This document shows, piece by piece, positions 9,525 to 17,862 of a stretch of DNA of 64,000 nt; the stretch's first letter is position 1, and every line of letters begins with the position of its first letter. The stretch covers positions 3,286,001 to 3,350,000 of the forward strand of contig NZ_CP117709.1 of NCBI RefSeq assembly GCF_028622875.1, in the 5' to 3' direction. The DNA is from Streptomyces sp. MMBL 11-1. GTDB taxonomy: Bacteria; Actinomycetota; Actinomycetes; Streptomycetales; Streptomycetaceae. The notes beneath the pieces are model-generated. The model did no database searches. It was not told where the DNA came from and saw only the letters and a list, made by a program, of their open reading frames with translations. The position numbers and the translations under genes are program-made.

Positions 9525-10504
9525 CCCGCCACCTCCGCCTTCTCGGCATTCGCCGTCTTCTCCGGACGCCGTACGTCGTCGGGCCGCCCGGTCAGCGACA
9601 GGAACACCTCGTCCAGGGTGGGGCGGCGCACCGCGATGTCCTCCGCCTCGATGCCCGCCTCCTCCAGCACCCGCACCGTCCGCGCCAGGGCCGCCATCCG
9701 GTCCGGGGCGGGCGCGCCGATCCGCCGCCGGTCGGCGTCCAGCACCAGGTCCGCGCCGCCGAGCAGGGCGCCCGTCTCCACCAGGCGGGACGCGTCGCGC
9801 AGGACGATGTCGATCCGGTCGCCGCCGACGAGGGCCTTCAGCTCGTCGGGGGTGCCCTCGGCGACCGCCCGGCCGCCGTCGATCAGGGAGATCCGGTCGG
9901 CCAGCTGGTCCGCCTCCTCCAGATACTGCGTGGTCAGCAGCACCGTGGTGCCGCCGCCCACCAGGGACCGCACCGCCTCCCACACCTCGGTCCGGCCTCG
10001 CGGGTCGAGGCCGGTCGTCGGCTCGTCGAGGAACAGCACGTCCGGATCGGTGATCAGCGAGGCTGCCAGGTCGAGGCGCCTGCGCATGCCGCCGCTGTAC
10101 TGCTTGACGGCCTTGCGCCCGGTGTCCGCGAGGCCGAACCGTTCCAGCAGCTCGTCCGCCCGGCTGCCCGCCCGGCGTGCGCCCAGGTGGTACAGCCGCC
10201 CGAACATCTCCAGGTTCTGCCGGCCGCCGAGCTGCTCGTCCACCGCCGCGTGCTGGCCGAGCAGCCCGATCCTGCGCCGCACCTCGCCCGCCCGCTCGGT
10301 GACGTCGAGGCCGGCCACGGTCACCCGGCCCGTGTCGTGGCGCAGCAGCGTCGACAGGATCCGTACGGCGGTGGTCTTGCCCGCGCCGTTGGGGCCGAGC
10401 ACGCCGTGCACGGTGCCGCTGCCGACGGCCAGGTCCAGTCCGTCCAGGGCGCGCTTCTCCCCGTACCGCTTGTGCACGCCGTCCATGACGATCGCGTCGG
10501 TCAC
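9521..10504 (-). CDS. ABC transporter ATP-binding protein (DrrA-like)
   Basis: ATPase subunit of the exporter, 327 residues. Walker A is 'GPNGAGKTT', the signature is '[12 protein letters not shown]', Walker B is '[12 protein letters not shown]', and the H-loop is in '[11 protein letters not shown]'. The C-terminal extension ending in '[14 protein letters not shown]' is typical of DrrA. The GTG start is preceded by AGGAGGG at 11 bases, and a perfect inverted repeat (10523-10538) sits just upstream. A good sigma-70-type promoter is visible at 10547-10575 (see regulatory entry). Confidence 0.92.
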   Translation of the reverse strand: MTDAIVMDGVHKRYGEKRALDGLDLAVGSGTVHGVLGPNGAGKTTAVRILSTLLRHDTGRVTVAGLDVTERAGEVRRRIGLLGQHAAVDEQLGGRQNLEMFGRLYHLGARRAGSRADELLERFGLADTGRKAVKQYSGGMRRRLDLAASLITDPDVLFLDEPTTGLDPRGRTEVWEAVRSLVGGGTTVLLTTQYLEEADQLADRISLIDGGRAVAEGTPDELKALVGGDRIDIVLRDASRLVETGALLGGADLVLDADRRRIGAPAPDRMAALARTVRVLEEAGIEAEDIAVRRPTLDEVFLSLTGRPDDVRRPEKTANAEKAEVAG

Positions 10505-10522
10505 GATTCCCGCACCCTCCTG

Positions 10523-10585
10523 TAGTCAAACTTGACTAGAAGGTCGAAGATAAACCCCGCTCGGTCATTCGTCAAACTTGATTAG
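10523..10585 (-). promoter_or_regulatory. Promoter of the DrrAB-like operon with two putative PadR operators
   Basis: On the minus strand TTGACG (10570-10575) and TATCTT (10547-10552) are separated by exactly 17 bases. Operator O1 is a perfect repeat, TAGTCAA-AC-TTGACTA (10523-10538), downstream of the -10. Operator O2 (about 10570-10585, GTCAAACTTGATTAG) overlaps the -35 and the padR stop codon. The arrangement would let one repressor block both ends of the promoter. Confidence 0.72.
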
Positions 10586-11223
10586 TCGCGGTCCCCGGGA
10601 TCGGGCACCCCGGTGGCGTAGGGGTTCTCCTCGCCATCGGCGAGCACCCCGACGAACGGGTCGCCCTCGCCCGCGAAGGTGTACGCGCCGCCCTCGACGC
10701 GGGCGATCAGCCCCCGGGTCCACTCCACGCCGGCGTCGGCCGAGTGCACCCACAGGTTCATGATCTCGCCGATGTGGCCGAGGGATTCGGGGCCGTCCTC
10801 GGGCGTGTAGTACTCGGTGACCGAGGTCCGCCACTCCTTCATGGCCTCCACGCGCTCCTTGAGCAGCGCGACGGCCTCCTCCCGGGGCAGGTCGACGATG
10901 AACCCGACCGCCGCCGAGAGGACGTCCATCTGCTGGTCGTAGGAGCGGATGGCGTCACGCAGCAGGGCGCGGTACTCCGCCAGCCCCTCGTCCGTGACCT
11001 CGTACTCGGTGCGCGGCGGTCCGCCGACCGTGGAGGGGGCCGTCTCGTGCGCGAGGAGCAGTCCCTGCTTCGCCATCTGCTTCAGGGCGTGGTAGATCGA
11101 CCCGGGCTTGGCGTTGGACCACTCGTGGGCGCCCCAGTACTCCAGGTCGTTGCGGACCTGATAGCCGTGTGCGCGGCCGTGCATGCGCACGGCGCCGAGG
11201 ACCAGCAGCCGGATCGCGGACAT
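10582..11223 (-). CDS. PadR family transcriptional regulator
   Basis: 213-residue DNA-binding protein. The N-terminal winged helix is typical PadR: 'LLVLGAVRMHGRAHGYQVRNDLEYW', 'GSIYHALKQMAKQGLL' and the wing 'PRTEYEVTDEGLAEYRALLRDAI'. The C-terminal half is helical and should mediate dimerisation or ligand binding. It lies directly upstream of the exporter genes on the same strand, and matching inverted repeats occur both in front of itself and in front of the exporter. This supports local and self repression, relieved by an unknown inducer. GGAAAGGG precedes the ATG. Confidence 0.9.
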   Translation of the reverse strand: MSAIRLLVLGAVRMHGRAHGYQVRNDLEYWGAHEWSNAKPGSIYHALKQMAKQGLLLAHETAPSTVGGPPRTEYEVTDEGLAEYRALLRDAIRSYDQQMDVLSAAVGFIVDLPREEAVALLKERVEAMKEWRTSVTEYYTPEDGPESLGHIGEIMNLWVHSADAGVEWTRGLIARVEGGAYTFAGEGDPFVGVLADGEENPYATGVPDPGDRD

Positions 11224-11235
11224 GACACCCTTTCC

Positions 11236-11251
11236 TATTCAACTTTGACTA
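11236..11251 (-). promoter_or_regulatory. Putative PadR operator upstream of padR
   Basis: TATTCAA-CT-TTGACTA has the same architecture and right arm as the operator at 10523-10538. It lies 13 bases upstream of the padR start codon and suggests autoregulation. Confidence 0.65.
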
Positions 11252-11304
11252 GGGTATCCCGCCCCGAGGACGGAGGGTCAGGCCAGGTCGAGTCAGGTCG
11301 AGTC

Positions 11305-11349
11305 GGGTCGGGTCGGGTCGGGTCGGGTCGGGTCGGGTCGGGTCGGGTC
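11305..11349. repeat. Nine perfect tandem copies of GGGTC
   Basis: A pentanucleotide repeat of 45 bases, with degenerate copies just before it (11285-11304). It covers the last bases of the aldehyde dehydrogenase gene including part of its stop codon, and lies upstream of padR on the same strand. Confidence 0.95.
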
Positions 11350-12805
11350 AGAACGGGAAGACCGAGCGGCCGTGCTGGATCGACATCCACCTCTGCGTGG
11401 TGAACGCCTCGACCACGGCCTCGCCGTTCAGCCGCCCCACCCCGGACGTCTTCTCGCCGCCGAACGCGGCCGGCGGATCGTCCTGCACAGTGGAGTCGTT
11501 GACGTGGAACATCCCGCTGACGATGCGCTGCGCGAACTTCACCCCGCGCTCCGCGTCCCGGGTGTGCACCGCGCCGCTGAGACCGTACGGGCCCTCGTTG
11601 ACGATCCGCGCGGCCTCCTCCTCGCCGTCGAACGTCATCAGCAGGGCCACCGGGCCGAGGATCTCCTGGTGAAGCAGCGGGGAGTCCTCCGCGAGGCCGG
11701 TGAGGACGGTCGGGCCGACGACGTTGCCGACGGTCCGGCCGCGCACGAGCGCCGTCGCGCCGTCCGCGAGCGCCCGTTCGACGAGGGTGTCCAGCGCGTC
11801 GGCCTGGAAGGCGTTGATGACCGGTCCGATCCGGGTCTCCGGGTCTCTCGGGTCCCCGGTCCTCAGGGCCGCCACCTCGGCGGTGAACCGCTCGGTGAAC
11901 TCCGCCGCCACCGACCGGTCCACCAGGATCCGGTTGGCCGCCATGCTGACCTGCCCCTGGTGCAGGAAGCGGCTGAAGACGGCCGCCCTGACCGCGTAGT
12001 CGACGTCGGCGTCCTCCAGCACCACCAGGGCGCTGTTCCCGCTCAGTTCGAGGATGGTCCGCTTGAAGGCGCCCGCCGCGGTGGCGGCGATGTGCCGGCC
12101 GACCCGGTCGGAGCCGGTGAACGAGATCACCTTGGGCACGGGGTGCTCGATGAACGCGTCACCGATCTCGGCGCTGTCGGTGATCACCACGTTGAGCAGC
12201 CCGGCCGGCAGCCCCGCGTCCTCGAATATCTTCGCGATCAGGCCGCCGCCCACGACGGGCGCGTTCTGATGGGGCTTCACGACGACCGCGTTGCCGAGCG
12301 CCAGGGCGGGCGCGACGGACTTCATCGTCACCAGGAAGGGGAAGTTGAAGGCGCTGATGACGCCCACGACGCCGACGGGGAGCCGGTAGAGCCGGTTCTC
12401 GCGGCCGTCCCCCACGGCGGGCAGCAGCCGCCCCGTGGGCCGCAGGGCCTGGCGGATCGCCTCGCGCAGGAACTCCGTCGCGCCCCGGATCTCGTACTGG
12501 GCCCGCAGCCGGGTGCCGCCCAGCTCGTCGATGATCGCCTCGACGATCTCCTCCGTACGCTCACCGGTGACACGGAGCGCGCGTTCGAGGACGGCGCGAC
12601 GCTCGTACGGATTGACGGCGGCCCATTCCTGCTGCGCGCGCTCGGCGGCCCGGTAGGCCCGGTCGACCTCCAGCGCGGTGGCCACGGTGACGGCGGCGAG
12701 TTTCTCACCGTTGTAGGGATTGAAATCGATGATGTCCCACGAGCCGCTGCCGGTCAGCCACTCGCCGTCGATGTACTGGTGGGCCAGTTCATGGAAGAAG
12801 GACAT
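11348..12805 (-). CDS. Aldehyde dehydrogenase family protein with Ser in place of the catalytic Cys
   Basis: 485 residues, full length for an NAD(P)-dependent aldehyde dehydrogenase of the benzaldehyde/vanillin type. The oxyanion asparagine (N154 in 'SAFNFPF'), the general base region 'LELSGN' (E253) and the cofactor loop 'SFTGSDRVG' are present. The position normally occupied by the nucleophilic Cys in 'GQ(I/V)CM' reads 'GQVSMAAN', so residue 287 is Ser (codon AGC). With that change classical dehydrogenase activity is not expected, although the rest of the protein shows no decay. It is followed at once by the GGGTC repeat. Its neighbours give no clue to a substrate. Confidence 0.88.
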   Translation of the reverse strand: MSFFHELAHQYIDGEWLTGSGSWDIIDFNPYNGEKLAAVTVATALEVDRAYRAAERAQQEWAAVNPYERRAVLERALRVTGERTEEIVEAIIDELGGTRLRAQYEIRGATEFLREAIRQALRPTGRLLPAVGDGRENRLYRLPVGVVGVISAFNFPFLVTMKSVAPALALGNAVVVKPHQNAPVVGGGLIAKIFEDAGLPAGLLNVVITDSAEIGDAFIEHPVPKVISFTGSDRVGRHIAATAAGAFKRTILELSGNSALVVLEDADVDYAVRAAVFSRFLHQGQVSMAANRILVDRSVAAEFTERFTAEVAALRTGDPRDPETRIGPVINAFQADALDTLVERALADGATALVRGRTVGNVVGPTVLTGLAEDSPLLHQEILGPVALLMTFDGEEEAARIVNEGPYGLSGAVHTRDAERGVKFAQRIVSGMFHVNDSTVQDDPPAAFGGEKTSGVGRLNGEAVVEAFTTQRWMSIQHGRSVFPF

Positions 12806-12863
12806 GCAATCCCTTACTGCAGGCGTTCGCAGACTCCTGATGTGACGTCATCGTACTGAGAAA

Positions 12864-13760
12864 TTACGCCAGTTGGAGTAGGCCGCGCAGAAGATCCCGA
12901 CTGTCTTCCGGGGTGGGGCTGTCCTGGGTGAGACCCGTCATGGCCTTTTCGTACTGGGCGACTTCCTCGGGCTTGTCCAGATAGAGCGCGCTCGTCAACT
13001 GCTCCAAATAGACAATGTCCGACAGATCGGATTCCGGGAAGCGCAGCATCGTGAACGATCCGCTCTCGCCGGCATGACCGCCATGACTGAAGGGCATGAC
13101 CTGGAGCGTGATGTTCGGTTGCTCCGACATATCGATCAGATGCCGCAATTGGGCACGCATGACGTCGCGATCGCCGTACGGGCGGCGCAGCGCCGCCTCG
13201 TCGAGAACGGCGTGGAACGTCGGGGCGCGCTCCGAGACGAGGGCCTTCTGGCGCTCCAGCCGGAGGGCCACCCGGCGGTCGACCTCGGCGGGCGAGGCTC
13301 CGCGCATCCCGCGCGAGACGACGGCGTGGGCATACGCCTCGGTCTGCAACAGCCCGTGCACGAACTGCACTTCATAGATACGAATGAGGGAGGCCGCACC
13401 CTCCAGACCGATGTACGTCTGGAACCAGCCGGGCAGGACGTCTCCGTAACTGTGCCACCAGCCGGCCACGTTGGCCTCACGGGCCAGACCGAGGAGGGAG
13501 TCGCGCTCCGCCTCGTCCGCGACTCCGTAGAGCGTGAGCAGGTCTTCGACGTCCCTGGCCTTGAAGCTCACCCGTCCCAACTCCATGCGGCTGATCTTCG
13601 ATTCGGAGGCCCGGATCGAGTAGCCGGCCGCCTCACGGGTGATTCCGCGCGACTCCCGCAGCCTCCTGAGCTGAGAGCCCAGAAGGATGCGCCGCACCAC
13701 CGATCCACTCGACTCGCCTGCCGACACTGGTCCGATCCTCCCCATCGCTTCCCCTGGCAT
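12864..13760 (-). CDS. XRE-type helix-turn-helix protein with DUF5753 domain
   Basis: 298 residues. Residues about 28-90 form an XRE helix-turn-helix ('LRRLRESRGITREAAGYSIR', 'SKISRMELGRVSF'); the rest is the DUF5753 ligand-binding-like domain ('YIGLEGAASLIRIYEVQFVHGLLQTEAYA', 'GSFTMLRFP'). Such proteins are numerous in Streptomyces, usually beside a DUF397 protein, and include developmental regulators of the WhiJ type. Here an ATPase gene is divergent and a DUF397 gene follows beyond it. A second ATG at 13745 has AGGGGAAG just upstream and may be the true start. Confidence 0.88.
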   Translation of the reverse strand: MPGEAMGRIGPVSAGESSGSVVRRILLGSQLRRLRESRGITREAAGYSIRASESKISRMELGRVSFKARDVEDLLTLYGVADEAERDSLLGLAREANVAGWWHSYGDVLPGWFQTYIGLEGAASLIRIYEVQFVHGLLQTEAYAHAVVSRGMRGASPAEVDRRVALRLERQKALVSERAPTFHAVLDEAALRRPYGDRDVMRAQLRHLIDMSEQPNITLQVMPFSHGGHAGESGSFTMLRFPESDLSDIVYLEQLTSALYLDKPEEVAQYEKAMTGLTQDSPTPEDSRDLLRGLLQLA

Positions 13761-14063
13761 CCGGAGCCCCCCAACCCCGACTGCCGGATTCTGCCACCAA
13801 ACGCTTCAGCCCGTACTCATTCGATTACGGAAATGGGAAGACGTTTAGGAAGCTCCCGAAACTGGCCTCGGGAAGAAATACCCCGGAACCACCACGGTAT
13901 CGGGCAGGTCCGGCACGTGCACGTGCATCTGCCCTTGCATCTGCCCTGCGCATTCGGAACCATGGTCCTCGCGCACCTGCGTGCTCGTGTTGTGCCGCTG
14001 TACCCCCCGCAGTACCGCTTACAGGCAGTGCCGCTACAGCCGCGAATCCCGGGAGTGCCTCGT
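13761..14063. promoter_or_regulatory. Divergent promoter region with the GTGCACGTGCATCTGC element
   Basis: Gene-free region between the XRE gene and the ATPase gene. It contains GTGCACGTGCATCTGC at 13917-13932. TGCATCTGCCC is directly repeated at 13924-13934 and 13936-13946. The same 16-mer occurs inverted at 14946-14961. No other signal stands out. Confidence 0.6.
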
Positions 14064-14591
14064 ATGGGGACGAATGGATCGACGATGCTCGAGCCGTTAC
14101 GGCAGGGGCTTCCCCCCACCGACCCCTCAGGGGTTGCCGGATCGGCGTCCTGCGCTCTGCCCGCACGCTACGAAGCGGTCGGCGGCGCACGGAAGTTCAC
14201 CCGGTCGACGCTGGAGCGATGGGAGTTGGGCGACCGCTTCGACGATGTCGCCCTGGTGGTGTCGGAGCTCGTCACCAACGCCCTGCGCCACGCGCTGCCC
14301 GGCGATCCGCCCCGGGAATTCCAGGATCCGCCGGTGCGGCTGCACCTGATGCGCTGGACCTCGCGACTGGTGTGCGCCGTGCGCGATCCCAGCCGGGAAA
14401 GCCCGGTGGCGGGCGAGGCGGCGGATTCGGCCGAATCCGGCCGCGGCCTGTTCCTGGTGGAATGCGTCAGCGACAGCTGGGGCTGGCACCCCTCTCCCGT
14501 ACAGCTCGGAGAACTGCCTTCGGGCCCGCTGTACGGCAAGGTCGTCTGGGCCCTTTTCCGGCTCCAGGAGAACGCGAAGCCGGGTTCGTGA
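14064..14591 (+). CDS. ATP-binding protein, anti-sigma-factor (RsbW-like) HATPase family
   Basis: 175-residue GHKL-fold ATPase without a phosphoacceptor domain. The N-box is 'VVSELVTNALRHA', the G1-type segment is 'CAVRDPSRESP', and 'ESGRGLFLVECVSDSWGW' is the G2 region typical of Streptomyces RsbW-like proteins. These often act as anti-sigma or anti-anti-sigma kinases and are commonly encoded beside XRE-DUF5753 and DUF397 genes. The start at ATG 14064 has GGGAG about eight bases upstream. No sigma factor gene is adjacent. Confidence 0.85.
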   Translation: MGTNGSTMLEPLRQGLPPTDPSGVAGSASCALPARYEAVGGARKFTRSTLERWELGDRFDDVALVVSELVTNALRHALPGDPPREFQDPPVRLHLMRWTSRLVCAVRDPSRESPVAGEAADSAESGRGLFLVECVSDSWGWHPSPVQLGELPSGPLYGKVVWALFRLQENAKPGS

Positions 14592-14628
14592 ACGCCTCGG
14601 TCCGGCCCGTCACGGGCCGGGCCCGGCG

Positions 14629-14871
14629 TCAGGCGCCGGCGGCGAGATGGTCGAACTCGCCGTCCTTGACGCCGAGCAGCAGCGCCTCGATCTCCGCGGG
14701 CGTATAGACAAGGGCGGGCCCGTCGGGGTGACGGGAGTTCCGCATCGCCACATTCCCTCCGGGCAGCCGCGCGAACTCCACACAGGAACCCTGGGAGTTG
14801 CTGTGCCTGCTCTTCTGCCAGACGACTCCGCGAAGCTCTGTGGCCGCCATGCCGTTGTACACGTGGTGCAC
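14629..14871 (-). CDS. DUF397 domain-containing small protein
   Basis: About 80 residues with the DUF397 pattern: 'VWQKSRHSNSQGSCVEFARLPGGNVAMRNS' followed by 'HPDGPALVYTPAEIEALL' and the ending 'GVKDGEFDHLA'. DUF397 proteins are small partners of XRE-DUF5753 regulators, with BldB-like developmental roles in some cases. The GTG at 14871 is preferred because GGGGAG lies five bases upstream. It is convergent with the ATPase gene. Confidence 0.85.
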   Translation of the reverse strand: MHHVYNGMAATELRGVVWQKSRHSNSQGSCVEFARLPGGNVAMRNSRHPDGPALVYTPAEIEALLLGVKDGEFDHLAAGA

Positions 14872-14945
14872 GGACGCTCCCCGAGTTGCAAGGTGCAAGT
14901 GTCAACTAGCTCGGATCATAGCTCTGTTCATATGCCAATGCATGA

Positions 14946-14961
14946 GCAGATGCACGTGCAC
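14946..14961 (-). promoter_or_regulatory. Inverted copy of the 16-mer GTGCACGTGCATCTGC
   Basis: Exact reverse complement of the element at 13917-13932, about 75 bases upstream of the DUF397 start and in the region shared with the lipoprotein promoter. The two copies bracket the ATPase and DUF397 genes. Confidence 0.65.
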
Positions 14962-15125
14962 GCGGGGTGCTCCTTTGATTACAGACTTTTCCGCCCCGGT
15001 CGCACCCTCCGGGAAGAGAGACGAACGGCACGCCTATTTTGCTCCCGCTCAAGGGAGTTGATCCTTGCGGGCCTTGGTAACGTGACGCGGTCTTTCGACC
15101 GGAAAACAGCAAGGGGGAACTTTAC

Positions 15126-15659
15126 GTGACCAGGTCTCTACGCACCGGCGCCGTCGCGGTCGCCGCTCTGGCCGCCTCACTGGCACTGACCGCGTGCGGC
15201 GGCGACGACGCGAGCAAGGATTCCGGCGCGGATTCCTCGGCGAGCGCGACGCCCGGCAGCGGCGGCAACGGCTCCGGGGAGTCCGCCGGAGGCGGCGCGG
15301 CGGACCCCGCGGCGCTGGAGGGCACCTGGGTCGGGCTGACGGACGCGAAGAACGTCACCGTGTCCATCAGCGCCCGCAAGGTCGCCCTCGTCGCCGACCA
15401 GTCCGTGTGCCAGGGGGACGTGAAGGACATGGGCGGCGAACCGATGCTGGCCCTGAAGTGCACCGGCGGCTCCACCGACCGCACGATGGGTGCGATCGAC
15501 TCCGTGGACGGCACGAAGCTGGTCCTCTCGTGGGACGGCGGCGTCAAGGACACCCTCACCAAGGCCGACCCCGCCAAGCTGCCGAGCGGCATGCCCTCGC
15601 TCCCCGGCATGCCGGACCTGCCCGAGGTCCCGGACCTGCCCGAGATCCCCGCGCCGTGA
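15126..15659 (+). CDS. Small secreted lipoprotein of unknown function
   Basis: 177 residues. A lipoprotein signal peptide ends in the lipobox LTAC (Cys24), followed by a Ser/Gly-rich linker of about 35 residues and a compact domain starting at 'LEGTWVGLTDAKNVTVSI'. The C-terminus is a Pro-rich run with repeated 'LPxxPDLPE' units. I do not recognise the domain. The GTG start has AAGGGGGAA upstream. It is divergent from the DUF397 gene and convergent with the FUSC gene. Confidence 0.8.
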   Translation: MTRSLRTGAVAVAALAASLALTACGGDDASKDSGADSSASATPGSGGNGSGESAGGGAADPAALEGTWVGLTDAKNVTVSISARKVALVADQSVCQGDVKDMGGEPMLALKCTGGSTDRTMGAIDSVDGTKLVLSWDGGVKDTLTKADPAKLPSGMPSLPGMPDLPEVPDLPEIPAP

Positions 15660-15694
15660 CGACCGCCGCGGCCTGACGCCCGCCCGTCGGCCGC

Positions 15695-17824
15695 TCAGCC
15701 GCCCTCGGCCAGCGTGCTGCTGACCCGGGTGGAGCCGCCCCGCTCGTCCAGGGCACGGGTGAACTCCTCCAGCGCGTCCAGCAGCAGCGCCGCGCCCCGG
15801 CGCACGACCGGGTCGCCGGCCGGCGTCGTACCGTCGTCCGCCGGGGTGGGCATGTCCCAGTGGGCCACCGCGTCCACCACCGGCTGCCAGTCGGGCAGCC
15901 GCCGCTCCCGTACCGCCTTGGCGCCCTTCTCCGTGGCCCGGCGCAACGCCTCGGCCAGCTGGGCGGCGCCGGGCACCGGGTCGGCCGACCTGGCCGGCAG
16001 ATGGGCCTCCAGGACCATCGCGGACCGGCCCAGCTGGGCCAGCGCGTGCTGGGCGTCGGTGGCGGCGGCCCGGGAGATGCCCCGGTGGCGTACCGGCTCG
16101 TGCTGGGCGGTCGCCAGCGCCTCCTGCCAGGCCACCCGGGCCTCCCGGGTGGCGATCAGCGCGTCCCGGACGTCCTCGGCGTCCCGGGAGGCGGGGTCCG
16201 CGTACCGGTCGACGACCGTGGCCGCGTACCGCCCGTCCGCCACCAGCCACTCGGCCAGCCGGTCCCGCAGCCGCGGGGTCTCCCAGGCCGGGTAGACGGC
16301 GTACGAGACCATCGCGAGGAGCCCGCCGACGAGCGTCAGCACGATGCGCTCGGTGACGGTCTGGGACCAGTCGTCGCCGGCCATGCCGAGCAGGAAGACG
16401 ACGTACGCGGCGACGCAGACCTGGCCGACCGCGTAGCCGGTGCGCATCAGCAGGTACATCAGCCCGGCGCAGACCACCGCGAGGAGCGCGGCGAGCCGGG
16501 CGTCGGGGCCGACGGTCTGCACGACGGCGGTGGCGAGCCCGACGCCGACCAGGGTGCCGCCGAAGCGTCCCGCCGCGCGGGCGTACGTCTGGGAGAACTC
16601 GGGCCGCATCACCATGACGGCGGTCATCGGGGCCCAGTAGCCGTGGCCCAGCGGCACGGCCTCGCCGATGAAGTACCCGCAGACGGCGACCACCGCGACC
16701 CGGATGGCGTGGCGCAGGATCGGCGAGCTGTGGTGCAGCTCGCGGCGCATCGCGGCCAGCACCACCGGGACCAGTTTCAGCAGCGTGGGCCGGTGGCGGG
16801 TGTCCGGGGCGAGGCCGGTGGGGATCCCGCTGTCGGTCCCGGTGCCCTCCGCGATCTCCAGGACGTCGTCGAGCAGGGCCGCGAGCCGGTCGGCGGCGCG
16901 GCGGGCGGGGCCGACGAGGATCACGTCGTTGTCGGGGGTCTTCAGGACGCCCAGGTCGGTGGCGGAGAGATGGACGGGTTCGCCGTGCCGGACGGCCCGC
17001 GCGGCGGCGTCCAGGACCGATCCGGCCGCGCCGAGGAGCTCGTTCACCCAGAGCCGCTCCAGACCGTCGCCGGGCACCCCCATCGCCGGGTCCGCGAGCG
17101 AGGCGAGCACCGGGCGCAGCCGCTCGGCGACCCCCCGGGCCCCGTGCAGCTCGGCCGGGCGGCGGCGGGCCTGGCGCGGGGTGACGGCGGCGGCGCTGCG
17201 GGCGGTCATCAGGGGCAGCGGGTCGAAGGGGGCGACCGGGTCGTGCCGCAGCCGCCGGGCGTAGTCGGCCTCGGCGGCCAGGGCGTCGGCGAGCGCGTCG
17301 CGCTGGGCGCCCCATCTGCGGACCGGGAAGAGGACGATGAGCGCGGCCTGCACGATGCCGCCGACGACGATCATCACGGCGTGGGCGGCGGCGTCCACGA
17401 CCGAGGTGGGCAGGGTGATCGTCACCAGCATGATCGCGACGTTGGACGCGGCGATGATGCCGCCCGTGGGGCCCGCCGCCCAGGCGAGACCGGCGAGGAA
17501 GGTCCAGACGCCGAGGAGACACAGGAAGAGCACGACCTGCGCGCCGCTCACGTAACCGACGAACGTCGAGACGGCGAGGCTGACGCCGGAGACGAGGGCG
17601 AGGACGGGGCGGGGCCGCCAGCTGCGCTGGAAGGTGGCGAGGGCCGCCTGGAACGCGCCGAACGCCGAGCTCGCCGCGATCTCCGGCCCGAACAGCACCA
17701 GGCCGCCCCCGACGACGAGGGCGAGACCGGCCGCACCGCGCAGGGCGATGAGGGGTTCCAGCCTCTGCCGCTCGATCTCCAGCCCCGAGCGGGCGGTCTC
17801 CTTCAGCGCCCGGAGCCAGCTCAT
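15695..17824 (-). CDS. FUSC family membrane protein (aromatic acid exporter-like)
   Basis: 709 residues in two halves. Each half has a block of about five or six hydrophobic segments followed by a cytosolic helical region. The second block ('YFIGEAVPLGHGYWAPMTAVMVMRPEFSQTYARAAGRFGGTLVG') matches the FUSC_2 domain shared with AaeB and YccS, where it forms an efflux pump for aromatic acids. Export of an aromatic or other organic acid is inferred only. It lies alone between the lipoprotein and the DUF2786 gene. Confidence 0.87.
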   Translation of the reverse strand: MSWLRALKETARSGLEIERQRLEPLIALRGAAGLALVVGGGLVLFGPEIAASSAFGAFQAALATFQRSWRPRPVLALVSGVSLAVSTFVGYVSGAQVVLFLCLLGVWTFLAGLAWAAGPTGGIIAASNVAIMLVTITLPTSVVDAAAHAVMIVVGGIVQAALIVLFPVRRWGAQRDALADALAAEADYARRLRHDPVAPFDPLPLMTARSAAAVTPRQARRRPAELHGARGVAERLRPVLASLADPAMGVPGDGLERLWVNELLGAAGSVLDAAARAVRHGEPVHLSATDLGVLKTPDNDVILVGPARRAADRLAALLDDVLEIAEGTGTDSGIPTGLAPDTRHRPTLLKLVPVVLAAMRRELHHSSPILRHAIRVAVVAVCGYFIGEAVPLGHGYWAPMTAVMVMRPEFSQTYARAAGRFGGTLVGVGLATAVVQTVGPDARLAALLAVVCAGLMYLLMRTGYAVGQVCVAAYVVFLLGMAGDDWSQTVTERIVLTLVGGLLAMVSYAVYPAWETPRLRDRLAEWLVADGRYAATVVDRYADPASRDAEDVRDALIATREARVAWQEALATAQHEPVRHRGISRAAATDAQHALAQLGRSAMVLEAHLPARSADPVPGAAQLAEALRRATEKGAKAVRERRLPDWQPVVDAVAHWDMPTPADDGTTPAGDPVVRRGAALLLDALEEFTRALDERGGSTRVSSTLAEGG

Positions 17825-17862
17825 GGACCGAGCCTAACGGTGCAATCCATGCCAAGCCCGAC

